Part shown: in pieces, positions 7,408 to 15,924 of the stretch
Layout of the letters: every line of letters begins with the position of its first letter
Numbering within the stretch: the stretch's first letter is position 1
From: RGIG6353 sp045660745
GTDB lineage: Bacteria > Bacillota > Clostridia > Oscillospirales > SIG627
Direction: 5' to 3'
Assembly (NCBI GenBank): GCA_045660745.1
Contig: JAZREJ010000041.1
Location: 50,731 to 114,730, forward strand
Length of the DNA stretch: 64,000 nt
Made by a program: the position numbers and the translations under genes
Notes under the pieces: model-generated
Database searches by the model: none
What the model was told of the DNA's origin: nothing
Seen by the model: only the letters and a program-made list of their open reading frames with translations

Positions 7408-8775
7408 ATGGGACAGATAAAAGAAAGAATCAGCGAAAACACAAATATATGCTCCTCTCCGTCAGAGCTTAAAATAACGGATATAAGAGTGGCGAATCTC
7501 AACGGTGCTCCCAAGCACTGTCCACTCATCAAAATATACACAAATCAGGGAATCGTTGGCTACGGAGAGCTTCGTGATGCGTCCAGTGCCACATATGCAT
7601 TGATGCTCAAATCAAGGCTTATCGGAGAAAATCCCTGTAACGTGGATAAGCTTTTTCGCCGTATCAAGCAGTTCGGAGGTCCTTCCCGTCAGGGTGGCGG
7701 TGTATCGGGAATCGAAATTGCACTCTGGGACCTTGCGGGCAAGGCATGGGGTGTTCCTCTCTGGCAGATGCTGGGAGGTAAATTCCGCGATAAGGTGAGA
7801 GTTTACTGCGATACCGACGTTGAAGGCAAGCATACAGGTCGCGATATGGGACTTGCACTAAAAAAACGTATGGAGCAGGGCTTCACATTTCTTAAAATGG
7901 ACCTCGGTATTGAAATGCTTCTTGACGAACCCGGTACCCTCAACGCCCCCGGCGGCTTCCTTGAGGATATCAAGAAATATTCCATGAAGGCAATAAATCA
8001 TCAGGCGGGCTCTATTGACCGTTCACTCATGCTTGGCAAAAACTACGAGGTTTTTACCATTCCCCATTACGCAACGGGAATTCACGTTACCGAAAAGGGA
8101 CTTGATATACTTGAGGATTATGTAAGACAGGTACGAGAAGTTATAGGCTACGAAATTCCTCTGGCGATAGATCATCTCGGACACATAGCAATAGAGGACT
8201 GTATAAGATTTTTACGCCGCCTTGAAAGGTATAACATTGCGTGGGTAGAGGATCTCACCCCATGGCACCTCACGAATCACTGGGAAAGAATGGCAAGCTC
8301 TGTTGCAGTACCCCTCTGCACCGGAGAGGACATATACCTCGCCGAAAATTTTGAGCCTCTTCTTGCATGTCACGGCGTTTCGGTGGTACAGCCCGACCTT
8401 TTGACCATTGGCGGAGCACTCGAAACGAAAAAGCTTGGCGATATGTGTGAAAAGTACGGCGTGGCAATGGCACTTCACATGGCTGAAAGTCCCATTGCTT
8501 GTATGGCTGCGATCCATACTGCGGCAGCTCTTCAGAACGTTCTTGCCGTAGAATATCACTCGATAGACATTCCTTGGTGGAATGATCTTGCTCTCGGCAT
8601 CGACAATCCTCTTTTCAAAGACGGATTCGTTGACGTTCCGAACAAACCCGGGCTTGGAATCGACTCACTCAATGAGGAACTTATCGCAGAGCACATACAC
8701 CCCGACTACCCCGGTCAGTGGGAGCCTACCGATAACTGGAACAACGAGTGGGCAAACGACAGAGAATGGAGTTAA
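7408..8775 (+). CDS. Mandelate racemase/muconate lactonizing enzyme family dehydratase
   Basis: A 455-residue enolase-superfamily enzyme, probably a sugar-acid dehydratase. The N-terminal capping domain covers about 20-125 (VSGIEIALWDLAGKAWG). In the barrel, a KMD motif (Lys163, Asp165) supplies the base, Asp254, Glu281 and Glu307 are the expected Mg2+ ligands (PLAIDHLG, WVEDLTPW, CTGEDIY), and His357 (ALHMAESP) lies at the C-terminal strand. About 60 residues are inserted between the KMD motif and the first metal ligand, making it longer than the usual 370-400 residues. An AGGAG ribosome binding site precedes the ATG. It opens the catabolic operon; exact substrate is unknown. Confidence 0.85.
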   Translation: MGQIKERISENTNICSSPSELKITDIRVANLNGAPKHCPLIKIYTNQGIVGYGELRDASSATYALMLKSRLIGENPCNVDKLFRRIKQFGGPSRQGGGVSGIEIALWDLAGKAWGVPLWQMLGGKFRDKVRVYCDTDVEGKHTGRDMGLALKKRMEQGFTFLKMDLGIEMLLDEPGTLNAPGGFLEDIKKYSMKAINHQAGSIDRSLMLGKNYEVFTIPHYATGIHVTEKGLDILEDYVRQVREVIGYEIPLAIDHLGHIAIEDCIRFLRRLERYNIAWVEDLTPWHLTNHWERMASSVAVPLCTGEDIYLAENFEPLLACHGVSVVQPDLLTIGGALETKKLGDMCEKYGVAMALHMAESPIACMAAIHTAAALQNVLAVEYHSIDIPWWNDLALGIDNPLFKDGFVDVPNKPGLGIDSLNEELIAEHIHPDYPGQWEPTDNWNNEWANDREWS

Positions 8776-8777
8776 TT

Positions 8778-9455
8778 ATGAAAATACGTTGGATAGGACA
8801 GGGAGGATATCTTCTGAGCGACAACGACACTACGATTTGTATAGATCCATATATTTCGGATGCTGTCGAAAGGATCTCGGGCAAAAAGAGACTTGTAAAA
8901 GCACCGTTTCACCCGAGCGAGCTCAAAGCAAATGCCGTAATATGCACTCACGACCATCTTGATCACGTTGATACGGATGCCATACCTTTCATGAATGAGC
9001 TTTGCTTTTTCGCTCCCTCAAGCGCTGAAAAAACGATACGTTCGTGCGGTGTTACAGCTTATACTCAGTTTGACGTAGGGACAAGTGTAATGGTGGGAGA
9101 GTTTGAACTCACGGCGGTGTTTGCAGATCATACCGTTCCCGCAATAGGTGTTATCGTAAGACACAAGGACAGTACTCTTTTCTTTACGGGAGATACCTTC
9201 TACAATGAAAAGCTTATACATCAAGGTATTGATATTCTCTTTGTTTGCATCAACGGAAAGCTTGGTAATATGAACGTTTACGAGGCTATAAAGCTGGTAG
9301 GGGAAATCAACCCGAAGGTGGCGGTACCCGCACACTACGGAATGTTTGCGGAAAACACAGAGGACCCCAAGAAATTTACGTCGGCTATTGAAAATGGTTT
9401 TGAAATGGAATATAATAAAGAATACGAATGTGAGGAGTTGTTATGTTCGATTTGA
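8778..9455 (+). CDS. MBL-fold metallo-hydrolase (UlaG-like lactonase fold)
   Basis: The start at 8778 directly follows the dehydratase stop codon; a longer frame inside the dehydratase is rejected. The 225-residue product has the metallo-beta-lactamase THDHLDH signature (His58, His60, Asp62, His63), an HTVPAIGV segment, the FTGDT metal ligand near 137-141 and a PAHYGMF motif near the end. This pattern is that of the UlaG branch, where the founding member is L-ascorbate-6-phosphate lactonase. Next to a sugar-acid dehydratase and an SDR, a lactone-opening role is the best inference. Cytoplasmic, no signal peptide. Confidence 0.8.
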   Translation: MKIRWIGQGGYLLSDNDTTICIDPYISDAVERISGKKRLVKAPFHPSELKANAVICTHDHLDHVDTDAIPFMNELCFFAPSSAEKTIRSCGVTAYTQFDVGTSVMVGEFELTAVFADHTVPAIGVIVRHKDSTLFFTGDTFYNEKLIHQGIDILFVCINGKLGNMNVYEAIKLVGEINPKVAVPAHYGMFAENTEDPKKFTSAIENGFEMEYNKEYECEELLCSI

Positions 9456-10174
9456 CAGGAAAAACGGCACTTGTAACCGGTGCGACTCAGGGAATCGGAT
9501 TTGAAATCGCAAGGCTTCTTGCGTCACATGGCGCAAAAGTGTTTGTGGCGGGCTCAAGAGACATTGAAAAATGCAAAAAGGCCTGTCTTGAAATTTCCGA
9601 AGCGCTCCCCGTTGTGGCAGACCTCACCAGCCCCGACTGTGCCGAAAAATTATACGATATGACCGGAGACGTTGATATACTTGTACTCAACGCATCCATT
9701 CAGTACAAGCGTGAGTGGGACTGCTTTTCGGATGAGGAGTATGATGCGCAATGGAATTGCAACTTTAAAAGCTCCTACCTTCTCATAAAGAAGTACAGTG
9801 AGGGAATGAAGGAAAAGGGATTCGGAAGAATTGTGACTGTCGGAAGTGTAAATCAATACAGTCAACACAAGGAGCTTTCTATGTACGGAGTGACGAAGGC
9901 TGCACAGATGAAGCTTGTGCAAAATCTTGCGCCACTACTCGCACCACACGGAATCACAGTAAACAATATTGCTCCCGGAGTTGTGGAAACTCCAAGAAAC
10001 GACGACGTGCTCTCAGACGAGTGCTTAAAAGAAAAGATACAGGAGAAGATTCCCTGCGGGTTCATTGCGACTCCGAGGGATATCGCACCCGCAGTTTTAC
10101 TTCTCGTTTCAAATGAAGGAAGATATATCACAGGAAGCGACCTGATAATTGACGGAGGTATGCATCTAAAATGA
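9443..10174 (+). CDS. Short-chain dehydrogenase/reductase
   Basis: A 243-residue classical SDR: TGATQGIG cofactor loop (12-19), NAS at 83-85, catalytic Ser135, Tyr148 and Lys152 (SMYGVTKAA), and a GSDLIIDGGMHLK terminus that is typical of gluconate/3-oxoacyl-type SDRs. The start overlaps the preceding lactonase-fold gene by 13 bases, so the two are translationally coupled. In context it may oxidise a sugar or sugar acid with NAD(P). Confidence 0.88.
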   Translation: MFDLTGKTALVTGATQGIGFEIARLLASHGAKVFVAGSRDIEKCKKACLEISEALPVVADLTSPDCAEKLYDMTGDVDILVLNASIQYKREWDCFSDEEYDAQWNCNFKSSYLLIKKYSEGMKEKGFGRIVTVGSVNQYSQHKELSMYGVTKAAQMKLVQNLAPLLAPHGITVNNIAPGVVETPRNDDVLSDECLKEKIQEKIPCGFIATPRDIAPAVLLLVSNEGRYITGSDLIIDGGMHLK

Positions 10175-11079
10175 ATTTTAACAATCGTGACGAAATAATC
10201 GCACTCACCCCCGAGTGGACAGGAGAAAGACTCCCCGACGGACGTCCCAAAGTGGATGAAAAATACTTAAAGGCACTGAAAAATCTCACTCTTGAGGAGG
10301 TTTGGAAGCCTATATTCGTAAAGGGGTATGAAAGCCAGTTTGAGGGCAGACTTCAGACCCTTCACAACGACGGACGCAAGCTTATAGGCAGAGCTGTGAC
10401 CGCAACCTACTGTCCGTTCCGTCCCGACCTTAACGAGGTTGTTAAAGAGACAGGCAAGAGTGAGGGTAGAACGGGTACCTACAATCAATGGGTGATTGAC
10501 TCACTCGGAGAATACGACGTGCCTGTTATTGATATGTACGACAAGATATACAAGGGCACTTTTCTCGGCGGAAACCTCACCACCGCTCTCAAGAATAAGA
10601 CGAAGAATGAAAACGGTGGAGCTGTTATCTGGGGCGGTATCCGTGACACAGAGCAGATGCTCAAGGTTGAAAATACACAGGTATACTACCGAGGCATCGA
10701 CCCCACTCCCATCCGTGACTTTATAATGACAGGCTTTAATACCGTGACGAGAATCGGAAACGCCGTGTGCCTGCCGGGTGACGTTGTATTCGGTGCGGGA
10801 GGAGGCGTACTCTTTATTCCGAGTCACCTTGTAGAAGATGTTGTGGGGGGCGCGGCAAAGACTCAGGTGAAGGATATGTTCGGCTTTGAGATGATAGCGC
10901 AAAACAAGTTCACCACAGCACAAATTGACCGTAACACCTGGACTCGCGAAATGCTTGATTTACTTCTCGAATTTATCGAAAAGGATGACAGAGCGGCAGA
11001 GTACCGCGAGCTTGACTGGTCACACGAATACTATCTTGCCGACAACGGAGATCCGACGGATACACAATCTGCACTCTAA
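10171..11079 (+). CDS. RraA family protein (aldolase-like)
   Basis: A 302-residue member of the RraA/HMG-CHA aldolase fold. The C-terminal half shows the diagnostic GGAVIWGGIRDTEQM, then NAVCLPGDVVFGAGGGVLFIP, equivalent to the GD...G.D.GV..IP metal and substrate site. Catabolic members cleave 4-hydroxy-4-methyl-2-oxoglutarate or related 2-oxo acids into pyruvate and another product; others act on sugar-acid intermediates. The N-terminal 90 residues extend beyond the minimal RraA fold. The ATG overlaps the SDR stop (ATGA). Its place after a dehydratase supports a retro-aldol role, by inference. Confidence 0.8.
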   Translation: MNFNNRDEIIALTPEWTGERLPDGRPKVDEKYLKALKNLTLEEVWKPIFVKGYESQFEGRLQTLHNDGRKLIGRAVTATYCPFRPDLNEVVKETGKSEGRTGTYNQWVIDSLGEYDVPVIDMYDKIYKGTFLGGNLTTALKNKTKNENGGAVIWGGIRDTEQMLKVENTQVYYRGIDPTPIRDFIMTGFNTVTRIGNAVCLPGDVVFGAGGGVLFIPSHLVEDVVGGAAKTQVKDMFGFEMIAQNKFTTAQIDRNTWTREMLDLLLEFIEKDDRAAEYRELDWSHEYYLADNGDPTDTQSAL

Positions 11080-11090
11080 AGGAGATAAAA

Positions 11091-11657
11091 ATGGATATTT
11101 ACAAGCTTTTACAGGACAGAAGAACAGTAAGAAAATTCAAAAACGAGCCTGTGGACAAATCGCTTCTCATAAAATTTGTCGACATGGCACGTATCGCACC
11201 GAGTGCTGCAAATCTTCAATCCATAAAATACGCCATAGTAACGGACGAGGTGACTCGGCGTGAAATATTTCCCTACATCAAGTATGCGGGCTACACTCCC
11301 GAATGGGTAAACACCTTTGACATAACTCCGACCTCCTTCATCGTACTTCTCAATGACACAGAAGTGCGTCCTACTACAAAGGCGGAGGTGGATGCGGGAA
11401 TCTCTCTCATGTCACTAACACTCACAGCGGAGGCTGAAGGGCTTGCAAGCTGTATAATCGGCTCGGTCAATCGCGCAAAGGTCAAAGAAATACTTGCACT
11501 TTCCGAAAAGCTTGATATACTCTATCTTATAGGAATAGGACATCCCGCGCAGACTAACAGGCTTTCGGATAGTGAAGAAAAGGTAAAATACAAGCTTGAT
11601 GAGGATGGCAACTTTGCTGTTCCTAAAAGAACGCTTGACGAAATACTTGTGAGGTAA
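11091..11657 (+). CDS. Nitroreductase family protein
   Basis: A 188-residue FMN-dependent oxidoreductase. It opens with IYKLLQDRRTVRKFKNEPV, the classical RRS/TVRKF flavin-binding start, followed by RIAPSAANLQSIKYAIV (PSxxNxQ motif), GISLMSLTLTAEAEGLASC and IGIGHPAQ near the end. It lies 11 bases after the RraA gene with its own AAAGGAG site and is part of the catabolic operon. It might reduce an enone or quinone-type intermediate; the physiological substrate is not evident. Confidence 0.85.
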   Translation: MDIYKLLQDRRTVRKFKNEPVDKSLLIKFVDMARIAPSAANLQSIKYAIVTDEVTRREIFPYIKYAGYTPEWVNTFDITPTSFIVLLNDTEVRPTTKAEVDAGISLMSLTLTAEAEGLASCIIGSVNRAKVKEILALSEKLDILYLIGIGHPAQTNRLSDSEEKVKYKLDEDGNFAVPKRTLDEILVR

Positions 11658-11660
11658 AAA

Positions 11661-13730
11661 ATGAATAAACAGGAAAAACTTACATTCTTAAAAAACAACC
11701 CCGTTTTCTGGTCAAGACTCGGATTCAGTTATGACCCGCCAAGACGTGGCAAGGACGGGAAACCGATAGTATTTACTCCCGATCTTACGGAGGACTCGAG
11801 CTTTCACCGTGACTTTACTGACATAGGCGTTAAGATTCACACAAACATCCTTCATCTCGGATGGATGGGCATTGACGACTATGATTATTCGGTAACAGAT
11901 GCTGTGCTTGAAGAAATCTTTAAAAATGACGACATTTACTACATTCCACGTATAAAGCTCAACGTACCCGTTGACTGGTGCCGTGAAAATCCGGAGGACG
12001 TATTTGTATACTGGGAGGGGCCAAGAGATGCGGAAGAGATTCGTGCGCTCGTTGACACACCTAAGCACGACTGGTTTGGATATACTGCCCCCAAGGGATA
12101 TTACAAGGCGGGTGACTTCATTGATGACCGCCCGAACGTGGGCGGCGTCATTTCACGCCAGAGCTTTTCCTCCGAGAAGTGGCTGAGTGATGCGGGAGAG
12201 GCGCTCAGACGCCTTGTTGACAGACTTGAAAACGGCAAATACGCCGATAGAATAATCGGCTATCATATTGCCTTCGGCGTTTCCGGAGAAGCCATTCTTT
12301 GGGGACGTGCCGACTATCACTACGGTGACTACGGAATAAAGAATACAGAAAACTTTTATGCGTGGGCAGAAAAGAAATACGGCTCAAAGGAGGCGCTTCT
12401 CAAGGCTTGGGATGGGGATCTCACCCTTCCTTCTCCCGACGAGCGCTATTCAAGATTTGATAAGACTGAGGAATTTCTCCGAGGTGACAGAATCGGACGT
12501 GTCAGCCGTGATATGGATGAGTTTACAAGTGCTTCCTGTGCAAATGCCATAGAGTATTTTTCAAGGGTAATAAAGAGCTTTGCCCCTGACAAGCTTATCG
12601 GTGCGTTCTATGGCTACTTCATGCACACCGACAATCCCAACTACGCTGGACATCTTGAGCTTCAAAGACTTCTTGACGGAGATCTTGTTGACTTTTTTGC
12701 CGCTCCCAAGATATATCACAGATGCGGTCCCGGCGAGCCGGGCGGTGAGATGTGCCCCGTTCAGTCGGTAAACCTCAAAAAACTTTGGGTAGACGAGGCT
12801 GACAACCGTACACATCTTGCCAGCGATGACGTTGCGGCATGGCTTTGCCGTGATATGAATGATACACGCTGGGTTATGTGGCGCGAGCTTTCAAAGAACA
12901 TCGCCCACGATTCAGGCTTTTGGTGGATGGACCTTGGCGGACGCTGGTTCAAATCACGCGAGATACTGGATGAGGTCAAGCATATGCTTGATGTTTCCTC
13001 CTATCTGCGCACCTTGCCCCATAAGTCTCCCGCAGATGCTTTAATACTTGTTGACGAAAAGTGTATCTACTCCATGGGAATCTCAAAAAATCTTCGTGTA
13101 GGCTTTATGGAGGACTTCGTGTGCGAGACGAGAAAGTCGGGTGTGATTGCCGACGTTTACAGACTCTCCGACATACGCACAATTGACCTTTCAAAATACA
13201 AGCTTATCGTATTCGCCTACACGTTTGAAATTTCTCAAGAGGACAAGCTCTTCCTTGAAAGTCATATTTCAAATGACGCAACCATTTCCTATCACTGGGC
13301 GGCCGGTGCTATCAAGGACGGCAAGGTATCTCTTGAAAACGTGAAGGATTTCACAGGGTTTGACGTTATACAAGTCGAGCGTGACAAATACGATTTTCCC
13401 AAGCTTACTGTTGAAAATGCTGAAGCCTTTTCGGACAAGGGCTTTATAAAGGGCAACAGACTTATTTTCACAGAGCCTTTTATCACACACTCTGAAATAA
13501 GAAAAATGGGAGAGATTGCGGGATGTCGCATCGTTTGTGACAACGGGCTTATCCTTTACGGGGACAACCGAATCACGGGTGTATTTTCCAAGGAAAAGCT
13601 TACTGGTAAGGTAAAGCTTTCGGACAAGGCTTGCTGGCGTGAGGAATTTTCGGGTAAGGTATTTACACAGACCGATGAAGTTGACCTTGAGCAGTTTGAT
13701 GCAAATATTGCGGTATTTATACGCAAATAA
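11661..13730 (+). CDS. GH42/clan GH-A-like beta-galactosidase-like protein
   Basis: A 689-residue protein with GH42-like architecture: a long N-terminal TIM barrel (about 30-420) and a GATase-like trimerisation-type domain (about 450-600, with DVYRLSDIRTIDLSKYKLIVFAYTF interrupted by normal features). AFGVSGEAILWG near 210-222 marks the strand-4 acid region and KLWVDEADNR near 375-384 the strand-7 region expected to carry the nucleophile. It differs clearly from the two canonical GH42 proteins downstream, so its specificity is probably different. No signal peptide. It closes the operon started at 7408 and is followed by a terminator. Confidence 0.65.
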   Translation: MNKQEKLTFLKNNPVFWSRLGFSYDPPRRGKDGKPIVFTPDLTEDSSFHRDFTDIGVKIHTNILHLGWMGIDDYDYSVTDAVLEEIFKNDDIYYIPRIKLNVPVDWCRENPEDVFVYWEGPRDAEEIRALVDTPKHDWFGYTAPKGYYKAGDFIDDRPNVGGVISRQSFSSEKWLSDAGEALRRLVDRLENGKYADRIIGYHIAFGVSGEAILWGRADYHYGDYGIKNTENFYAWAEKKYGSKEALLKAWDGDLTLPSPDERYSRFDKTEEFLRGDRIGRVSRDMDEFTSASCANAIEYFSRVIKSFAPDKLIGAFYGYFMHTDNPNYAGHLELQRLLDGDLVDFFAAPKIYHRCGPGEPGGEMCPVQSVNLKKLWVDEADNRTHLASDDVAAWLCRDMNDTRWVMWRELSKNIAHDSGFWWMDLGGRWFKSREILDEVKHMLDVSSYLRTLPHKSPADALILVDEKCIYSMGISKNLRVGFMEDFVCETRKSGVIADVYRLSDIRTIDLSKYKLIVFAYTFEISQEDKLFLESHISNDATISYHWAAGAIKDGKVSLENVKDFTGFDVIQVERDKYDFPKLTVENAEAFSDKGFIKGNRLIFTEPFITHSEIRKMGEIAGCRIVCDNGLILYGDNRITGVFSKEKLTGKVKLSDKACWREEFSGKVFTQTDEVDLEQFDANIAVFIRK

Positions 13731-13736
13731 TAGGGA

Positions 13737-13762
13737 AAGAGGCTTTGAAAAGCCTCTTTTTC
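13737..13762 (+). terminator. Intrinsic terminator after the dehydratase operon
   Basis: AAGAGGCTTT and AAGCCTCTTT arms with a short A-rich loop, followed by T-rich sequence. It separates the 7408-13730 operon from the GH42 pair. Confidence 0.85.
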
Positions 13763-13795
13763 TACTTTAAAGAGAGTCAATTTTTTACCATTCCG

Positions 13796-13824
13796 TTGAC
13801 AAATAATCTTTGGTATGGTACACT
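13796..13824 (+). promoter_or_regulatory. Promoter of the tandem GH42 genes
   Basis: TTGACA (13796-13801) and TACACT (13819-13824), 17-base spacer, about 36 bases before the ATG at 13861. Confidence 0.65.
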
Positions 13825-13860
13825 CTTATTGTAAAATTGATGCTTAAAATGGAGGAAATA

Positions 13861-15915
13861 ATGAAACTATTTACAGAATTCTATCCCTACGGCACACAGT
13901 ATCACAGAGCGCCCACACCTCTCCCCGAGGAATGGGAGGGCGATATTAAGACTATTGCTGAAAAGGGGTATACACATATACAGTTCCGTCCTCAGTGGAG
14001 ATGTCACGAGAGGGTACGCGGGAAATACGTTTGGGATGATCTTGACAGGCTGTTCGAGCTTGCGGAAAAGTACAATATGAAGGTCGTTTTGAAGCCGATG
14101 CTTGAAAACGCTCCCGACTACGTGTATACAAAGCTTGATGGAACGCGTATAAGCTTCCGCGGTCTGCCCATCGTTCCTCATGCCCCCGCGGCATACTACG
14201 TTGGCGGTTGGCTGCCTTGCTTTGACAACCCCAAGGTAAGAAAGGCTGCCGCAAAATTTGTACGTGAGCTTACAAACAGATACAAGGACCATCCAAGCCT
14301 TTGGTTCTACAACGCGTGGAACGAGCCGAGAAGCCGTCCTATGGGACAGTGCTGCTGTAAGCATTCGGTGAAAAATTATCAGAATTGGTTGCGCGAGCGC
14401 TACGGCACGATAGAAAATCTCAACCGCACCTTTGGAAAGGAGTGGGAGAGCTTCAAGACTATCATTCCCCCTCACTCAAACGGATGCTACGTTGAAATGT
14501 TCTTATGGCGCCGGTGGGCGGCATATGCACTTTCGGAGCACGTTGGTCTTGTTGCAGACGCGATACGCGAGGCTGACCCAAATGCCCGCGTAATGTGTCA
14601 TGTCGGCGCATCCGCAGTTCATCAGGATCCTGTGTCCGATACGTCGGATGACTTCCTCAATTTCTCGAAGGTGGATTGGTACGGAACCTCTATGTGGATA
14701 CCCTTCCGTCCCGAGACTCCCGCCGCATATAACGAGCTTTTCTATCAGGCAGCATGGCTCAGACGAGTTGACAAGAACTGGCAGTGCCATGAATTTTATC
14801 CGAATCAGGGTAACTGGTGGACTGAGGGCAAGCCATCGTTTGTGGAGCAGTCGATTCTTATGACGCTTGCGTCGGGTGCAAGAGGACTTACCTTCTGGCA
14901 GTACAGAAGCGAGCGCTTTGGTAAGGAATCAAACGGCTGGGGAATGAGAAATATCGACGGAAGTCCCACACCGAGAAGCGAGCGCTGTGACAGGGTTGCG
15001 GATTTTCTTAAAAACAACCCCGAAATTGCACTTTCGGATTATAAAAAGCCTGAGGTTGCAGTATACTTCGATATTGAAAACGACCTTTTGATGAAGCTTC
15101 AGAAGATGGGCATCACAGGTGGCAATCCCGAGGGCGGCAATCTAAACGAGACTTCCAACTACAAAACTGCATTCAAAGGCGCTCATACAACCCTGCGACG
15201 CATGGGACATACCGCTGATTACGTAGTAAACGGAGATGATCTCTCCTCCTATAAGTTAGTGACCGTAACTTCTCTTGAAATGACCGACGAATATGAAAGA
15301 GCCGCGTTTGAAGAGTATGTCAGAAACGGTGGTATACTTTACATAGAGTACCCGTTTGCTTGCCGCGACGAAAAGACATGGGTATCTCCAACCCGTCCGA
15401 ACCTCGGATTTGATGCCCTTACCGGCTGTCGCGAAGTACACAGAGTTGACTTTTCTTCATATGTTTCAAACGTTATAAAATTCAATGACGGACATGAGGA
15501 AACAGCAGCAGGCTGGCATATCACGCTCGAACCTGTTGCGGATGATGTAAAGGTGCTTGCTAATTGGAAGGATGGCGGTGTTGCTGTTGTTGAGAGACAG
15601 GTTGGGCGCGGTAAAGTTATCGTTTCTGCGGGTAGCTTCTCATCGTTTGCTCAGGAAAACTCCACCGAGATGATTCCCTCGCTTTACTACAAGCTCATGC
15701 TTTACGCAGGCCTTGAGATAAACGAAAGCCACGTATGGACTCTCTCAAGAGTATCGGATGAATTTGAATACCGCTTCTTCTTCAACACAAGTTATGATGA
15801 TGCAACGGTTGAAAACTGCGGTGAGCTGATATTTGCTTCCGAGGAATGTACCGTTTCCGACAGCGGAACAGTTCTTCCTCACCAGACCTCCGCAATATAC
15901 AGAATAAAGCTTTAA
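13861..15915 (+). CDS. Beta-galactosidase, GH42 family
   Basis: The start at 13861 is chosen because a GGAGGAAATA ribosome binding site precedes it directly; an upstream in-frame start lies in the promoter. The 684-residue product has the GH42 layout: TIM barrel (1-390) with acid/base Glu155 in NAWNEPRS and nucleophile Glu311 in CHEFYPNQ, positions close to those of characterised GH42 enzymes, then a trimerisation domain (about 395-600) and a small beta domain. A GQCCCKHS cysteine cluster after the acid/base resembles the metal site of many GH42 members. It hydrolyses terminal beta-galactosides (or alpha-arabinopyranosides) in the cytoplasm. Nine bases separate it from a paralogue downstream. 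Confidence 0.88.
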   Translation: MKLFTEFYPYGTQYHRAPTPLPEEWEGDIKTIAEKGYTHIQFRPQWRCHERVRGKYVWDDLDRLFELAEKYNMKVVLKPMLENAPDYVYTKLDGTRISFRGLPIVPHAPAAYYVGGWLPCFDNPKVRKAAAKFVRELTNRYKDHPSLWFYNAWNEPRSRPMGQCCCKHSVKNYQNWLRERYGTIENLNRTFGKEWESFKTIIPPHSNGCYVEMFLWRRWAAYALSEHVGLVADAIREADPNARVMCHVGASAVHQDPVSDTSDDFLNFSKVDWYGTSMWIPFRPETPAAYNELFYQAAWLRRVDKNWQCHEFYPNQGNWWTEGKPSFVEQSILMTLASGARGLTFWQYRSERFGKESNGWGMRNIDGSPTPRSERCDRVADFLKNNPEIALSDYKKPEVAVYFDIENDLLMKLQKMGITGGNPEGGNLNETSNYKTAFKGAHTTLRRMGHTADYVVNGDDLSSYKLVTVTSLEMTDEYERAAFEEYVRNGGILYIEYPFACRDEKTWVSPTRPNLGFDALTGCREVHRVDFSSYVSNVIKFNDGHEETAAGWHITLEPVADDVKVLANWKDGGVAVVERQVGRGKVIVSAGSFSSFAQENSTEMIPSLYYKLMLYAGLEINESHVWTLSRVSDEFEYRFFFNTSYDDATVENCGELIFASEECTVSDSGTVLPHQTSAIYRIKL

Positions 15916-15924
15916 GGAGATAGC